Assembly: GCA_025924435.1 (NCBI GenBank)
Contig: JAICIL010000026.1
Coordinates: 1-23,028, forward strand
Direction of reading: 5' to 3'
Source: Chloroflexia bacterium
GTDB lineage: Bacteria; Chloroflexota; Chloroflexia; Thermomicrobiales; JALYUS01
Length of the DNA: 23,028 nt
Below are positions 1-6,258 of the stretch, piece by piece (the stretch's first letter is position 1; every line of letters begins with the position of its first letter). The position numbers and the translations under genes are program-made. The notes under the pieces were generated by a model that saw nothing but the letters and a program-made list of their open reading frames with translations, made no database searches and had not been told where the DNA came from.

Positions 1-261
1 ATCGCGAATGCGCTCTTTTTGTATCTGCGCGACCCGGACGGCAACCGCGTCGAACTCTACGCCAGCGACTATCTGACGGTGGATCCCGATTTTGAACCGA
101 TCCGCTGGACGCTGAACGACCCGCGCCGGCAGACGCTCTGGGGCCATTACGTGCCGCGCTGCTGGTTCGAGGAGGCGATGCGCGTGCAATCCATCGCGGA
201 CGGCGCATTCGTCCCGACGCACGAGCCACACATGACGAGCACGCCGACGTACGTTCATTAG
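1..261 (+). CDS. hpaD: 3,4-dihydroxyphenylacetate (homoprotocatechuate) 2,3-dioxygenase, C-terminal part
   Basis: Only the last 86 residues are in the window; the reading frame is open from base 1 and ends with TAG. The segment LRDPDGNRVELY is the C-terminal metal-binding strand of type I extradiol (glyoxalase-fold) dioxygenases, and its Glu (VELY) is the third ligand of the active-site Fe or Mn. The following stretch DPDFEPIRW...DPRRQTLWG is typical of the homoprotocatechuate enzyme rather than of catechol dioxygenases. The enzyme opens the ring of 3,4-dihydroxyphenylacetate between carbons 2 and 3 in the cytoplasm. It lies directly upstream of hpaB and hpaC, which make that substrate, so context and sequence agree. 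The stop codon abuts a heptamer repeat array. The N-terminal half lies outside the window, so length and start cannot be judged. Confidence 0.88.
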   Translation: MANALFLYLRDPDGNRVELYASDYLTVDPDFEPIRWTLNDPRRQTLWGHYVPRCWFEEAMRVQSIADGAFVPTHEPHMTSTPTYVH

Positions 262-385
262 GGCCGAGGACTGAGGCCTGAGGACTGAGTATTCGCCTTA
301 CGAGCAGTATCAGTTTGTCGCGGAACGAATCAAGGACTGAAGCCGACGATTTCACTCGGCCCTCAGTCCTCAGTCCTCAGTCCTT
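262..385. repeat. Inverted heptamer (GGACTGA) arrays between hpaD and hpaB
   Basis: The 148-nt gap between hpaD and hpaB is mostly repeat. The left array at 267-289 reads as about three copies of the 7-nt unit GGACTGA. The right array at 362-384 is its reverse complement (CTCAGTC units) with one mismatch in 23 nt, and 72 nt of unrelated sequence lies between. GGCCGAG at 262-268 and CTCGGCC at 356-362 give a further partial match. The transcript could fold into a long stem just after the hpaD stop and before the hpaB ribosome-binding site. The same unit recurs at 19676-19874. The function is unknown; it could be a dispersed non-coding repeat or a terminator or processing site. Confidence 0.85.
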
Positions 386-409
386 CCGAATGACCGAAGG
401 GAGCGATTG

Positions 410-1915
410 ATGCCAGCACGGACCGGGGCGCACTACATCGCCGATCTGAAAAAGATGAAGCGCGAGATCTGGATCGGCGGCGAGCGCGTCGAGGACGTGA
501 CGACGCACCCCGCGACCCGGCGCGGCGTGGAATCCTACGCGCACCTCTACGACATGCAGTACGACCCCGCGCTCCGCGATGTGATGACCTACCCGTCGCC
601 GACGACGGGCGACCGGGTGGGCATCTCCTTCCTCACGCCGCGCACGCCGACCGATGTCGCGCGGCGGCGCGAGATGATGCGGCAGTGGGCGAACTACTCC
701 GGCGGCATGATGGGCCGGACGCCCGACTACTGCAACAGCAGTTTCATGGCCTTCGCCGCCGCATCCAAGTATTTCGCCGCCAACGACGCCCGCTTCGGCG
801 AAAACGTCCGCAATTATTACGAATACATCCGCGAGCGCGATCTCTGCCTGACGCACACGCTCATCAACCCGCAGGCGAACCGCGCGAAGGCGGTCAACGA
901 GCAGGCCGACCCCTACCTGCCCGCCGGGATCGTCACGACCAATAGCGACGGCGTCGTGATCCGCGGCTGCCGGATGCTGGCGACGAGCGCGCCACTGGCG
1001 GACGAGATCATGGTCTTCCCGTCCACCGTCGTCAAGAACGAGAACGCGGACAAATACGCCTTCGCCTTCTCGATCCCGACCGACACGCCGGGCATGAAGT
1101 TCATCTGCCGCGAATCGCTCGACCAGGGAAAATCGCACTTCGACCACCCGCTCGGCTCGCGCTTCGAGGAGATGGACGCCATCGTCGTCTTCGACGATGT
1201 CACGGTGCCGTGGGAGCGGATGTTCCTTCTGGGGGATATGGAGCGGTGCAACGGTTGCTACGGCGCGACGGACGCCGTCGTCCATATGATGCATCAGGTG
1301 GCGATCAAGAACATCGCGAAGGCCGAATTCCTGCTCGGCGTCATCCTGATGATGATCGAGACCGTCGCCATCGAGCAGTTCCAGCATGTGCAGGAGAAGG
1401 CCGCCGAGGTGATGACCTACCTCGAAACGATGAAGGCGTGCCTGCGCGCGGCGGAGGCGGACGCGCACCTCGACTCGTGGGGCGTGATGACGCCCGCGCG
1501 CATGCCGCTCGACATCGCCCGGAATATGTTCCCGAAGATGTACCCGCGCATCGTCGAGATCATCCAACTGCTCGGCGCGTCGGGGCTGATGGCGACCGCC
1601 AGCGAAGCGGACTTCGCGGGGCCAATCGCCGCCGATGTGACGAAGTATCTGCAGGCGGCGACGGCGGACGGCAAGGAGCGCGTGCGGCTCTACCGCCTCG
1701 CCTGGGACATCGCCTGCTCCGGCTTCGGCGGGCGGCAGGAACTCTACGAGCGGTATTTCTTCGGCGATCCGATCCGCATGATGAGCGCCCTCTACTTCGG
1801 CTACGACAAGGAGCCGCTCAAGGAGCGCATCCGGTCCTTCCTGCATCAGGACGACGTGCCCGATGCCGCGACGCCGGGCGCACAGCCAACGACGCCGGTG
1901 GCCGCCGGTGAGTGA
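410..1915 (+). CDS. hpaB: 4-hydroxyphenylacetate 3-monooxygenase, oxygenase component
   Basis: A 501-residue protein of normal family length (about 480-520). It uses FADH2 supplied by a partner reductase and O2 to hydroxylate 4-hydroxyphenylacetate to 3,4-dihydroxyphenylacetate in the cytoplasm. The acyl-CoA-dehydrogenase-like fold is recognisable from GRTPDY (about 102-107) and LTHTLINPQANR (147-158). Arg103, Tyr107 and His149 are the likely counterparts of the substrate-binding Arg/Tyr/His set known from Thermus HpaB; that equivalence is by eye. The middle part (ATSAPLADEIMVFP) and the C-terminal helical domain (GGRQELYERYFFGDP) are also typical. ATG at 410 is chosen because GAAGGGAG lies 6 nt upstream; a TTG just before it is less likely. 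The gene overlaps hpaC by 8 nt (GTGAGTGA), so the two subunits are probably translationally coupled. Confidence 0.95.
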   Translation: MPARTGAHYIADLKKMKREIWIGGERVEDVTTHPATRRGVESYAHLYDMQYDPALRDVMTYPSPTTGDRVGISFLTPRTPTDVARRREMMRQWANYSGGMMGRTPDYCNSSFMAFAAASKYFAANDARFGENVRNYYEYIRERDLCLTHTLINPQANRAKAVNEQADPYLPAGIVTTNSDGVVIRGCRMLATSAPLADEIMVFPSTVVKNENADKYAFAFSIPTDTPGMKFICRESLDQGKSHFDHPLGSRFEEMDAIVVFDDVTVPWERMFLLGDMERCNGCYGATDAVVHMMHQVAIKNIAKAEFLLGVILMMIETVAIEQFQHVQEKAAEVMTYLETMKACLRAAEADAHLDSWGVMTPARMPLDIARNMFPKMYPRIVEIIQLLGASGLMATASEADFAGPIAADVTKYLQAATADGKERVRLYRLAWDIACSGFGGRQELYERYFFGDPIRMMSALYFGYDKEPLKERIRSFLHQDDVPDAATPGAQPTTPVAAGE

Positions 1916-2471
1916 GACGATTGACCGGCGGGAGTTCCGCAACCTCGCCGGGCTGTTCGCGACGAGCGTGACGGTTGTGACGACGCGCATCGGCGAGAAT
2001 GTGCACGGCATGACGGCGAACGCCTTCACGAGCCTCTCGCTCGACCCGCTCCTGATTCTGCTCTGCGTGGACCGGCGCGCGCGGTTGCACCCACTGATCC
2101 AGGAGGCGGGGGCATTCGCCGTCAACTTCCTCCACGAGGGTCAGGAGGCGATCTCGCGCAACTTCGCCGGGCAGCCGCAGGAGGGCGTCGCGGACATCCT
2201 GCATTTCTCGTCGGACGACGGCGCGCCGATCATCCTCGGCTGCCTCGCCGCGCTCCGCTGCGACGTGCGGCAGGTGCTGGACGGCGGCGACCACGCGATC
2301 GTCATCGGCAATGTCACCGCGCTGATGCGCGGCGATGTCGGCGCGCACCCGCTCGTCTACTTTGCGGGCAAGTACCGGCGGCTGCTCGTCGAGTCCACGA
2401 GCGGCCAAAGCGCCCCGGAACCGTGGCTGAACCGCAATGTGCGCGTCTACCACGAGGAATGGCATGGGTAA
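1908..2471 (+). CDS. hpaC: Flavin reductase, partner of the 4-hydroxyphenylacetate monooxygenase
   Basis: A 187-residue flavin-reductase-domain protein (FMN-binding split barrel). It reduces free flavin with NAD(P)H and passes it to HpaB. The N-terminal pattern FRNLAGLFATSVTVVTTR, then HGMTANAFTSLSLDP (flavin-binding loop) and LILLCVD, and the FAVNFL segment are the family signature, covering about residues 10-155. The start is a GTG at 1908 inside the last codons of hpaB. The frame stays open further upstream but that stretch is low-complexity Arg/Pro and has no family similarity, so it is read as shadow. No strong Shine-Dalgarno sequence is seen, which fits translation by coupling from hpaB. 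It could act as a general flavin reductase, but the overlap points to HpaB as its partner. Confidence 0.93.
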   Translation: MSETIDRREFRNLAGLFATSVTVVTTRIGENVHGMTANAFTSLSLDPLLILLCVDRRARLHPLIQEAGAFAVNFLHEGQEAISRNFAGQPQEGVADILHFSSDDGAPIILGCLAALRCDVRQVLDGGDHAIVIGNVTALMRGDVGAHPLVYFAGKYRRLLVESTSGQSAPEPWLNRNVRVYHEEWHG

Positions 2472-2474
2472 ACA

Positions 2475-2488
2475 GCAATGAGCAATGA
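2475..2488. repeat. Two tandem copies of a 7-nt unit (GCAATGA)
   Basis: Just after the hpaC stop codon the unit GCAATGA occurs twice in direct tandem. It has the same length as the heptamer arrays elsewhere in the window but a different sequence. A short 6-bp inverted repeat (TTCGCC at 2503-2508, GGCGAA at 2520-2525) follows. With only two copies this may be chance. Confidence 0.4.
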
Positions 2489-2536
2489 GGGGCCGTCAGT
2501 ATTTCGCCGGTGTGTGACTGGCGAAGCGGACGAGCG

Positions 2537-3514
2537 ATGAAATTCTCCATCCGATTGAACAATGATCTTCCGGTCGCTGAGTACATCGCGCTCGCGCAGG
2601 CCGCCGAGGCGGCGGGATTTGACCAATTCTGGGTGAGCAACGACCTCTTCCTGCGCTCCGTCCCGGTCATCCTCACCGCCGTCGCGCAGGCGACGACACG
2701 CATCGAAATCGGCACCTGCGTCGTCAACCCGTATACGCTCCATCCCGCCGAAATTGCCATGCTCGCCGCGACGCTGGACGAGATTGGCGGCGGGCGGTTC
2801 AACCTCGGCATCGCCGCCGGTGGCGCGGCGCTGCTGAAGTGGGTCGGTATCGCGCCGGAACGGCCGCTCGCCGACACGCGGCGCGCGATTGCCCACATCA
2901 ACGCGATCCTCTCCGGCGATACGGCGGACGGTTGGACGCCGGAGGCGTACCTTCGGTTCACGCCCCGGCGGCGCGTGCCGATCTACCTCGGTGCGATGGG
3001 GCCGCGGATGCTGCGGCTGGCGGGCGAGGTCGCGGATGGCGTGCTGCCGCTCCTCTTCCCGCCGGAGCATTTTGCCACCGTCCGCCCGCTCGTTGCGGCG
3101 GGCGCGGCATCGGTCGGTCGATCCATGGACGCGATTGACCTCGCCGCCTGCATCTGGGTCTCGCTCTCGGATGACGCGCGGGCCGCCGAAGCCGCCTTGC
3201 GCGATAAGATCGCCTATTACGGAGCGGGTCTCAGCCCGCTCATCCTCGCCCGGCTCGGCGTGGCGAAGGCGGATTTCGCCCCGATCGAGCGCGCGATGAT
3301 GACCGCGCGCGATCCCGCGAAGGCCCGCGCGCTCGTGACGGGCGCGATGCTGCGCATCGGGGTCGTCGGCACCGCGCGCGATCTCATCGCCCGGCTCGAA
3401 ACGCTCGTCGCGATGGGCGCACGCCACCTCAGTTTCGGCCCGCCGCTCGGCCCGGACCCGCTCGCGGCGGTCGAGCAACTCGGCCGGGATGTGCTCCCCT
3501 CTTTTCGCGACTGA
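2537..3514 (+). CDS. LLM-class (luciferase-like) flavin-dependent oxidoreductase
   Basis: A 325-residue TIM-barrel protein of the bacterial-luciferase-like superfamily, which includes F420-dependent methylene-tetrahydromethanopterin reductase and FMN-dependent monooxygenases. Visible hallmarks are AAEAAGFDQFWVSND (about 18-32), TRIEIGTCVVNPYTLHPAEIAMLAATLDEIGGGRFNLGIAAGG (about 55-97) and the later strand PIYLGAMGPRMLRLAGEVADGVLP (about 150-173), where cofactor phosphate binds. The cofactor (FMN or F420) and substrate cannot be read from the sequence. It follows hpaC by 65 nt on the same strand and may be co-transcribed; whether it takes part in aromatic degradation is inference only. ATG at 2537 is preferred over an upstream in-frame start at 2510 because the family normally begins at MKFSIRL. 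Confidence 0.87.
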   Translation: MKFSIRLNNDLPVAEYIALAQAAEAAGFDQFWVSNDLFLRSVPVILTAVAQATTRIEIGTCVVNPYTLHPAEIAMLAATLDEIGGGRFNLGIAAGGAALLKWVGIAPERPLADTRRAIAHINAILSGDTADGWTPEAYLRFTPRRRVPIYLGAMGPRMLRLAGEVADGVLPLLFPPEHFATVRPLVAAGAASVGRSMDAIDLAACIWVSLSDDARAAEAALRDKIAYYGAGLSPLILARLGVAKADFAPIERAMMTARDPAKARALVTGAMLRIGVVGTARDLIARLETLVAMGARHLSFGPPLGPDPLAAVEQLGRDVLPSFRD

Positions 3515-3537
3515 CACGAGGCCCTGGCAGAAACGGC

Positions 3538-3582
3538 GGTAGCGCGGGCTTTCCAGCCTGCGTCTCTCGCGCAGGCTGGAAA
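3538..3582. repeat. Hairpin repeat, possible bidirectional terminator
   Basis: The gap between the convergent oxidoreductase (plus) and MBL-fold (minus) genes holds a perfect 13-bp stem (3550-3562 with 3570-3582) and a 7-nt loop. It is preceded by GGTAGCGCGGGCT, which is also an arm of the hairpin at 16924-16953. The stem sequence TTCCAGCCTGC recurs in the hairpin at 14515-14583. Its place between convergent genes fits a terminator role, but no U-tract follows on either strand, so it is described as a dispersed hairpin repeat. A further GGGG/CCCC pair occurs at 3587-3600. Confidence 0.8.
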
Positions 3583-3602
3583 ACTGGGGATGATTGCCCC
3601 TA

Positions 3603-4358
3603 CTACACCGGGAGGCGCATCCCGTCATCGGGCACGACGACCGGGCCGGGGAAGATTTCGCGCGCTTCCGCGAGCAGGTTATCGGGATTGGCGTACCGGG
3701 CGAGGTGCGTGAGCGCGAGCGACCGGGCATTGGCGGCGACGGCCATTTCGGCGGCCTCGCGCGCGACCGGGTGCATTAAATTCCGCGCGCGGGTCGCCCA
3801 GTCCGCGCCGTCGCGCGCGGCGCAGAGCGCGTCGCAGATGAAGAGGTCGGCGTCGCGGGCGCAGGCGACCATCCCGTCGTTCGGGACGCCGTCGGCGCTG
3901 AAGCCGAGCGTCCGCCCGCCCTGTTGCACGCGCACGGCGACCGTCGGCACGCGATGGTCGGCGGGGAAGAACGCGACGGCGAAGCCGCCGATAGTGTAGG
4001 GCGTCCCCGTCTCGATTTCGATACGCTCGATGTCGGGATGAATCGGCCATTCCGGGAAGCAGGCGTTCATCAGCGCATTGATACCGGCGTGGGTGTCCGG
4101 CAACGCATAGATCGTGAGGGGAATGGAGGCGATGAAGAGCGCGGGCATGCCGCCGGCGTGATCCATGTGCCGGTGCGTGACGATCACATTGCGCAGCTCG
4201 TTGATCGGCTGCCCGATGCGCGCCAGTTGCCGGGGCAGTTCAAACCCGCCGCACGTATCAATGAGGAGCGGCTCGCACCCCGGTGCCGTGACAAGCAGGC
4301 CGGTCGCGTTCCGCTCCGGCGCCATCGGCGACCCGGTGCCGAGGAAGGTGACGTCCAT
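3603..4358 (-). CDS. MBL-fold metal-dependent hydrolase (RNase Z-like branch)
   Basis: A 251-residue metallo-beta-lactamase-fold protein. The zinc site is complete: the HxHxDH motif at His62, His64, Asp66 and His67, the next ligand His135 (FPADHR), the bridging Asp156 (FSADG) and His218 (LTHLAR). The opening MDVTFLGTGSP and the layout resemble the RNase Z / arylsulfatase-like branch, so the substrate may be a phosphodiester, a sulfate ester or another ester; it cannot be assigned. The RNase Z exosite arm is not evident, so a tRNA-processing role is doubtful. ATG at 4358 has GAGGT about 5 nt upstream. It is the last gene of a minus-strand operon, 17 nt after the alpha/beta hydrolase. The open frame upstream of this ATG runs through that hydrolase gene and is shadow. 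Confidence 0.88.
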   Translation of the reverse strand: MDVTFLGTGSPMAPERNATGLLVTAPGCEPLLIDTCGGFELPRQLARIGQPINELRNVIVTHRHMDHAGGMPALFIASIPLTIYALPDTHAGINALMNACFPEWPIHPDIERIEIETGTPYTIGGFAVAFFPADHRVPTVAVRVQQGGRTLGFSADGVPNDGMVACARDADLFICDALCAARDGADWATRARNLMHPVAREAAEMAVAANARSLALTHLARYANPDNLLAEAREIFPGPVVVPDDGMRLPV

Positions 4359-4375
4359 TGATACCTCGTTTCGCG

Positions 4376-5269
4376 TCAATCCGCCGCCAGCAGCGGCGCC
4401 GGGATGGGGGCGAGGAGACCGTCGCTGACGAGCAATGCGCGCACCTCGGCGGCGACCTCGCGGGAACGTTCTTCGTGGATGCAGTGCCCGCCGCCTTCGA
4501 GTTCGGTCAGCGTCATGCGCGGGAAGCGGCGGATGAGGGTCGCGATTTCCGCGCGCGAGACCTGCACGTCGCGCGTGCCCCAGACGACGTGCAGCGGGCA
4601 GCAAAGGGTTGCGGTATGGGCGACGGCGTGGAAGGCTGCCTCGTTTCGGAACAACGCGGTATACGACCAGACCGCGCCCGGCGCGCGCATTGCCCGTTTG
4701 ATCGCCGCCTGCGTGTACGGCTCCATCGCGGCGCGATCCGCGTAGGCGGGGGCAGAGAGGAGGCGGTAGGGCAGGTGCGTCACCAAGCCGAAGAGCAGGC
4801 GGGTAATCGCCGGTGTCGCCAGTTTCCGCATCATCGTGCGCTGCCAGGCGCTGAATTCCTCCCCGGCCAGCAGCCCGCCCGGCGCGAGCGCGATCACCGA
4901 CGCGATGGCTTCCGGCCGCGCTGCGGCCCACTCGACCGCCAGCATCCCGCCGAGCGAATGACCGACCGCCACGATCCGCGCCAGCCCGTACGCACGCCGC
5001 AGATGCTCCAATTGCGCGAGATAGAAGGCGCGGCCATAGTCCGCATCGCGCGGCTTGCTCGCCTCGCCAAAGCCGACGAGATCGAGCGCGTAGACGGGCA
5101 CATCCGGCCCGATGTCCCGGATGAAGCGGCCCCACTGCTCGACGCACGCGGCGTAGCCGTGGATGAGCACGAGCGGCGGCGCGTCGCTCCCCGGCGCCAG
5201 GCGCTCCCAGACGCGATAGCGCAGGCCATTCCAGACATGCCAGCGTTCCGTAACGGTGACCCGCGCCAT
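4376..5269 (-). CDS. Alpha/beta-fold hydrolase
   Basis: A 297-residue cytoplasmic alpha/beta hydrolase. The oxyanion-hole motif HGYA is at 37-40, the nucleophile elbow GHSLGG gives Ser105, the acid is probably Asp234 (WGTRDVQV), and the base is His262 (GGGHCIHEE). A helical cap lies between about 135 and 210. It looks like the esterase / meta-cleavage-product hydrolase / haloperoxidase group. The substrate is unknown, and no signal peptide or membrane span is seen. ATG at 5269 has a full AGGAGG 4-5 nt upstream. That Shine-Dalgarno sequence overlaps the stop codon of the upstream prenyltransferase gene, so the two are coupled in one operon, with the MBL-fold gene following. Confidence 0.9.
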   Translation of the reverse strand: MARVTVTERWHVWNGLRYRVWERLAPGSDAPPLVLIHGYAACVEQWGRFIRDIGPDVPVYALDLVGFGEASKPRDADYGRAFYLAQLEHLRRAYGLARIVAVGHSLGGMLAVEWAAARPEAIASVIALAPGGLLAGEEFSAWQRTMMRKLATPAITRLLFGLVTHLPYRLLSAPAYADRAAMEPYTQAAIKRAMRAPGAVWSYTALFRNEAAFHAVAHTATLCCPLHVVWGTRDVQVSRAEIATLIRRFPRMTLTELEGGGHCIHEERSREVAAEVRALLVSDGLLAPIPAPLLAAD

Positions 5270-5276
5270 GCGCCTC

Positions 5277-6158
5277 CTATGATAGTGCGCGGAGCCACGC
5301 CGCCGCGACGGCGATCGCGCACCCGATCAGTAAGCCCCAGTTCCGTTGCAGCGTGCCCGCCGTCGGCCACGCCAAGGCGGACGACGCCGCCCCAAGCAGC
5401 AACACCGCAGCGCCGCCGATCAGGACAACCACCGCCGTGTCGCGGCGCCCCGCCGTCAGCGCGGCCACAACGAGAAGCGCGACGGCGAACGATCCCAGGC
5501 AGAGGAGGAGCGCCGCCCGCGTCCCGACGACCTGCACGATCCCCCGGACACCGCCGACCGCGTCCCGTTCGGCGTCCGGCAAGGCGTTGGCAAGATGGAG
5601 ACCGAAGCCGACGAGCACGCCCAGCGGATAGGTGAGCCAGAGGCGCGGCGGCGCATCGCGCACGCAAATCCACGCCCAGATCGGCAGGAGCGGCAGGCCG
5701 AAGATATAGGGAAGGAAGGAGGCCGCCGTCCGCTTCAGCCAGAGGTCGTACACCAACCCGGCCGCCGTCATCCCGATCACAAAGAGCAGCGACAACCGAC
5801 CGAGCGCGGCGCCGGCGCCGAGCGCCACGAGCAGCATCACGCCGCCGACGCACGCCGCGCCACGCGCGGTGGCGTGCCCGGCGACCAGCGGCTTGTGCGG
5901 CTTCGCGATAGCGTCGAGGTCGCGGTCGCGCAGGTCATTGACGACGCCGACGGTCGCCTGCGAGCCGATGATCGCCGCCCCGATCAGGGTGATCGTCCGA
6001 CCTCCCGGCCAGCCATGCGCGGCGAGGAGCGCGAACGCGACGGCGGCGACGGCGTTCATCGCCACCGGGAAGGGATGGATGAGCCGGAAGTAGCCGCGCA
6101 CCCGCCACCAGCCACCGGCGTCCGCGGGAGGGTGCGCTACGGCAAACGTCGGTTCCAT
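5277..6158 (-). CDS. UbiA-family membrane prenyltransferase
   Basis: A 293-residue integral membrane protein with about eight or nine hydrophobic spans. The first prenyl-diphosphate/Mg-binding motif is NDLRDRDLD (Asn74, Asp75, Asp78, Asp82) and the second is NALPDAERD (Asn191, Asp195, Asp199). YDLWLKR at 136-142 is also conserved in the family. UbiA enzymes transfer a prenyl chain to an aromatic or other acceptor, as in quinone, chlorophyll, tocopherol or heme O synthesis. Which acceptor is used here cannot be told, and there is no cox or ubi/men gene nearby. ATG at 6158 is chosen because GAGGTGGGA lies just upstream and the conserved region begins soon after. The frame stays open much further upstream, but there it is antisense shadow of the peptidase gene. 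First gene of a three-gene operon, divergent from the peptidase with a 100-nt gap. Confidence 0.88.
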   Translation of the reverse strand: MEPTFAVAHPPADAGGWWRVRGYFRLIHPFPVAMNAVAAVAFALLAAHGWPGGRTITLIGAAIIGSQATVGVVNDLRDRDLDAIAKPHKPLVAGHATARGAACVGGVMLLVALGAGAALGRLSLLFVIGMTAAGLVYDLWLKRTAASFLPYIFGLPLLPIWAWICVRDAPPRLWLTYPLGVLVGFGLHLANALPDAERDAVGGVRGIVQVVGTRAALLLCLGSFAVALLVVAALTAGRRDTAVVVLIGGAAVLLLGAASSALAWPTAGTLQRNWGLLIGCAIAVAAAWLRALS

Positions 6159-6258
6159 TTCCCACCTCGCAACGTCCCATTGCTCCCGTTTGGTATCATG
6201 GCGCGCATGGAGTGATGACGATCCCGGCGCATCATACGCCAATGGAAAGGACAATGGC

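Noticed and set aside
377..2125. Long open frame (582 codons) on the minus strand across hpaB and hpaC
   Set aside because: It is antisense to two well-supported genes, is rich in Arg, His, Val and Asp as expected from reading high-GC codons backwards, and shows no domain.
3603..4358. Assignment of the MBL-fold protein as RNase Z (rnz)
   Set aside because: The zinc motif fits, but the tRNA-binding exosite arm is not evident and the operon context is unrelated to tRNA processing.
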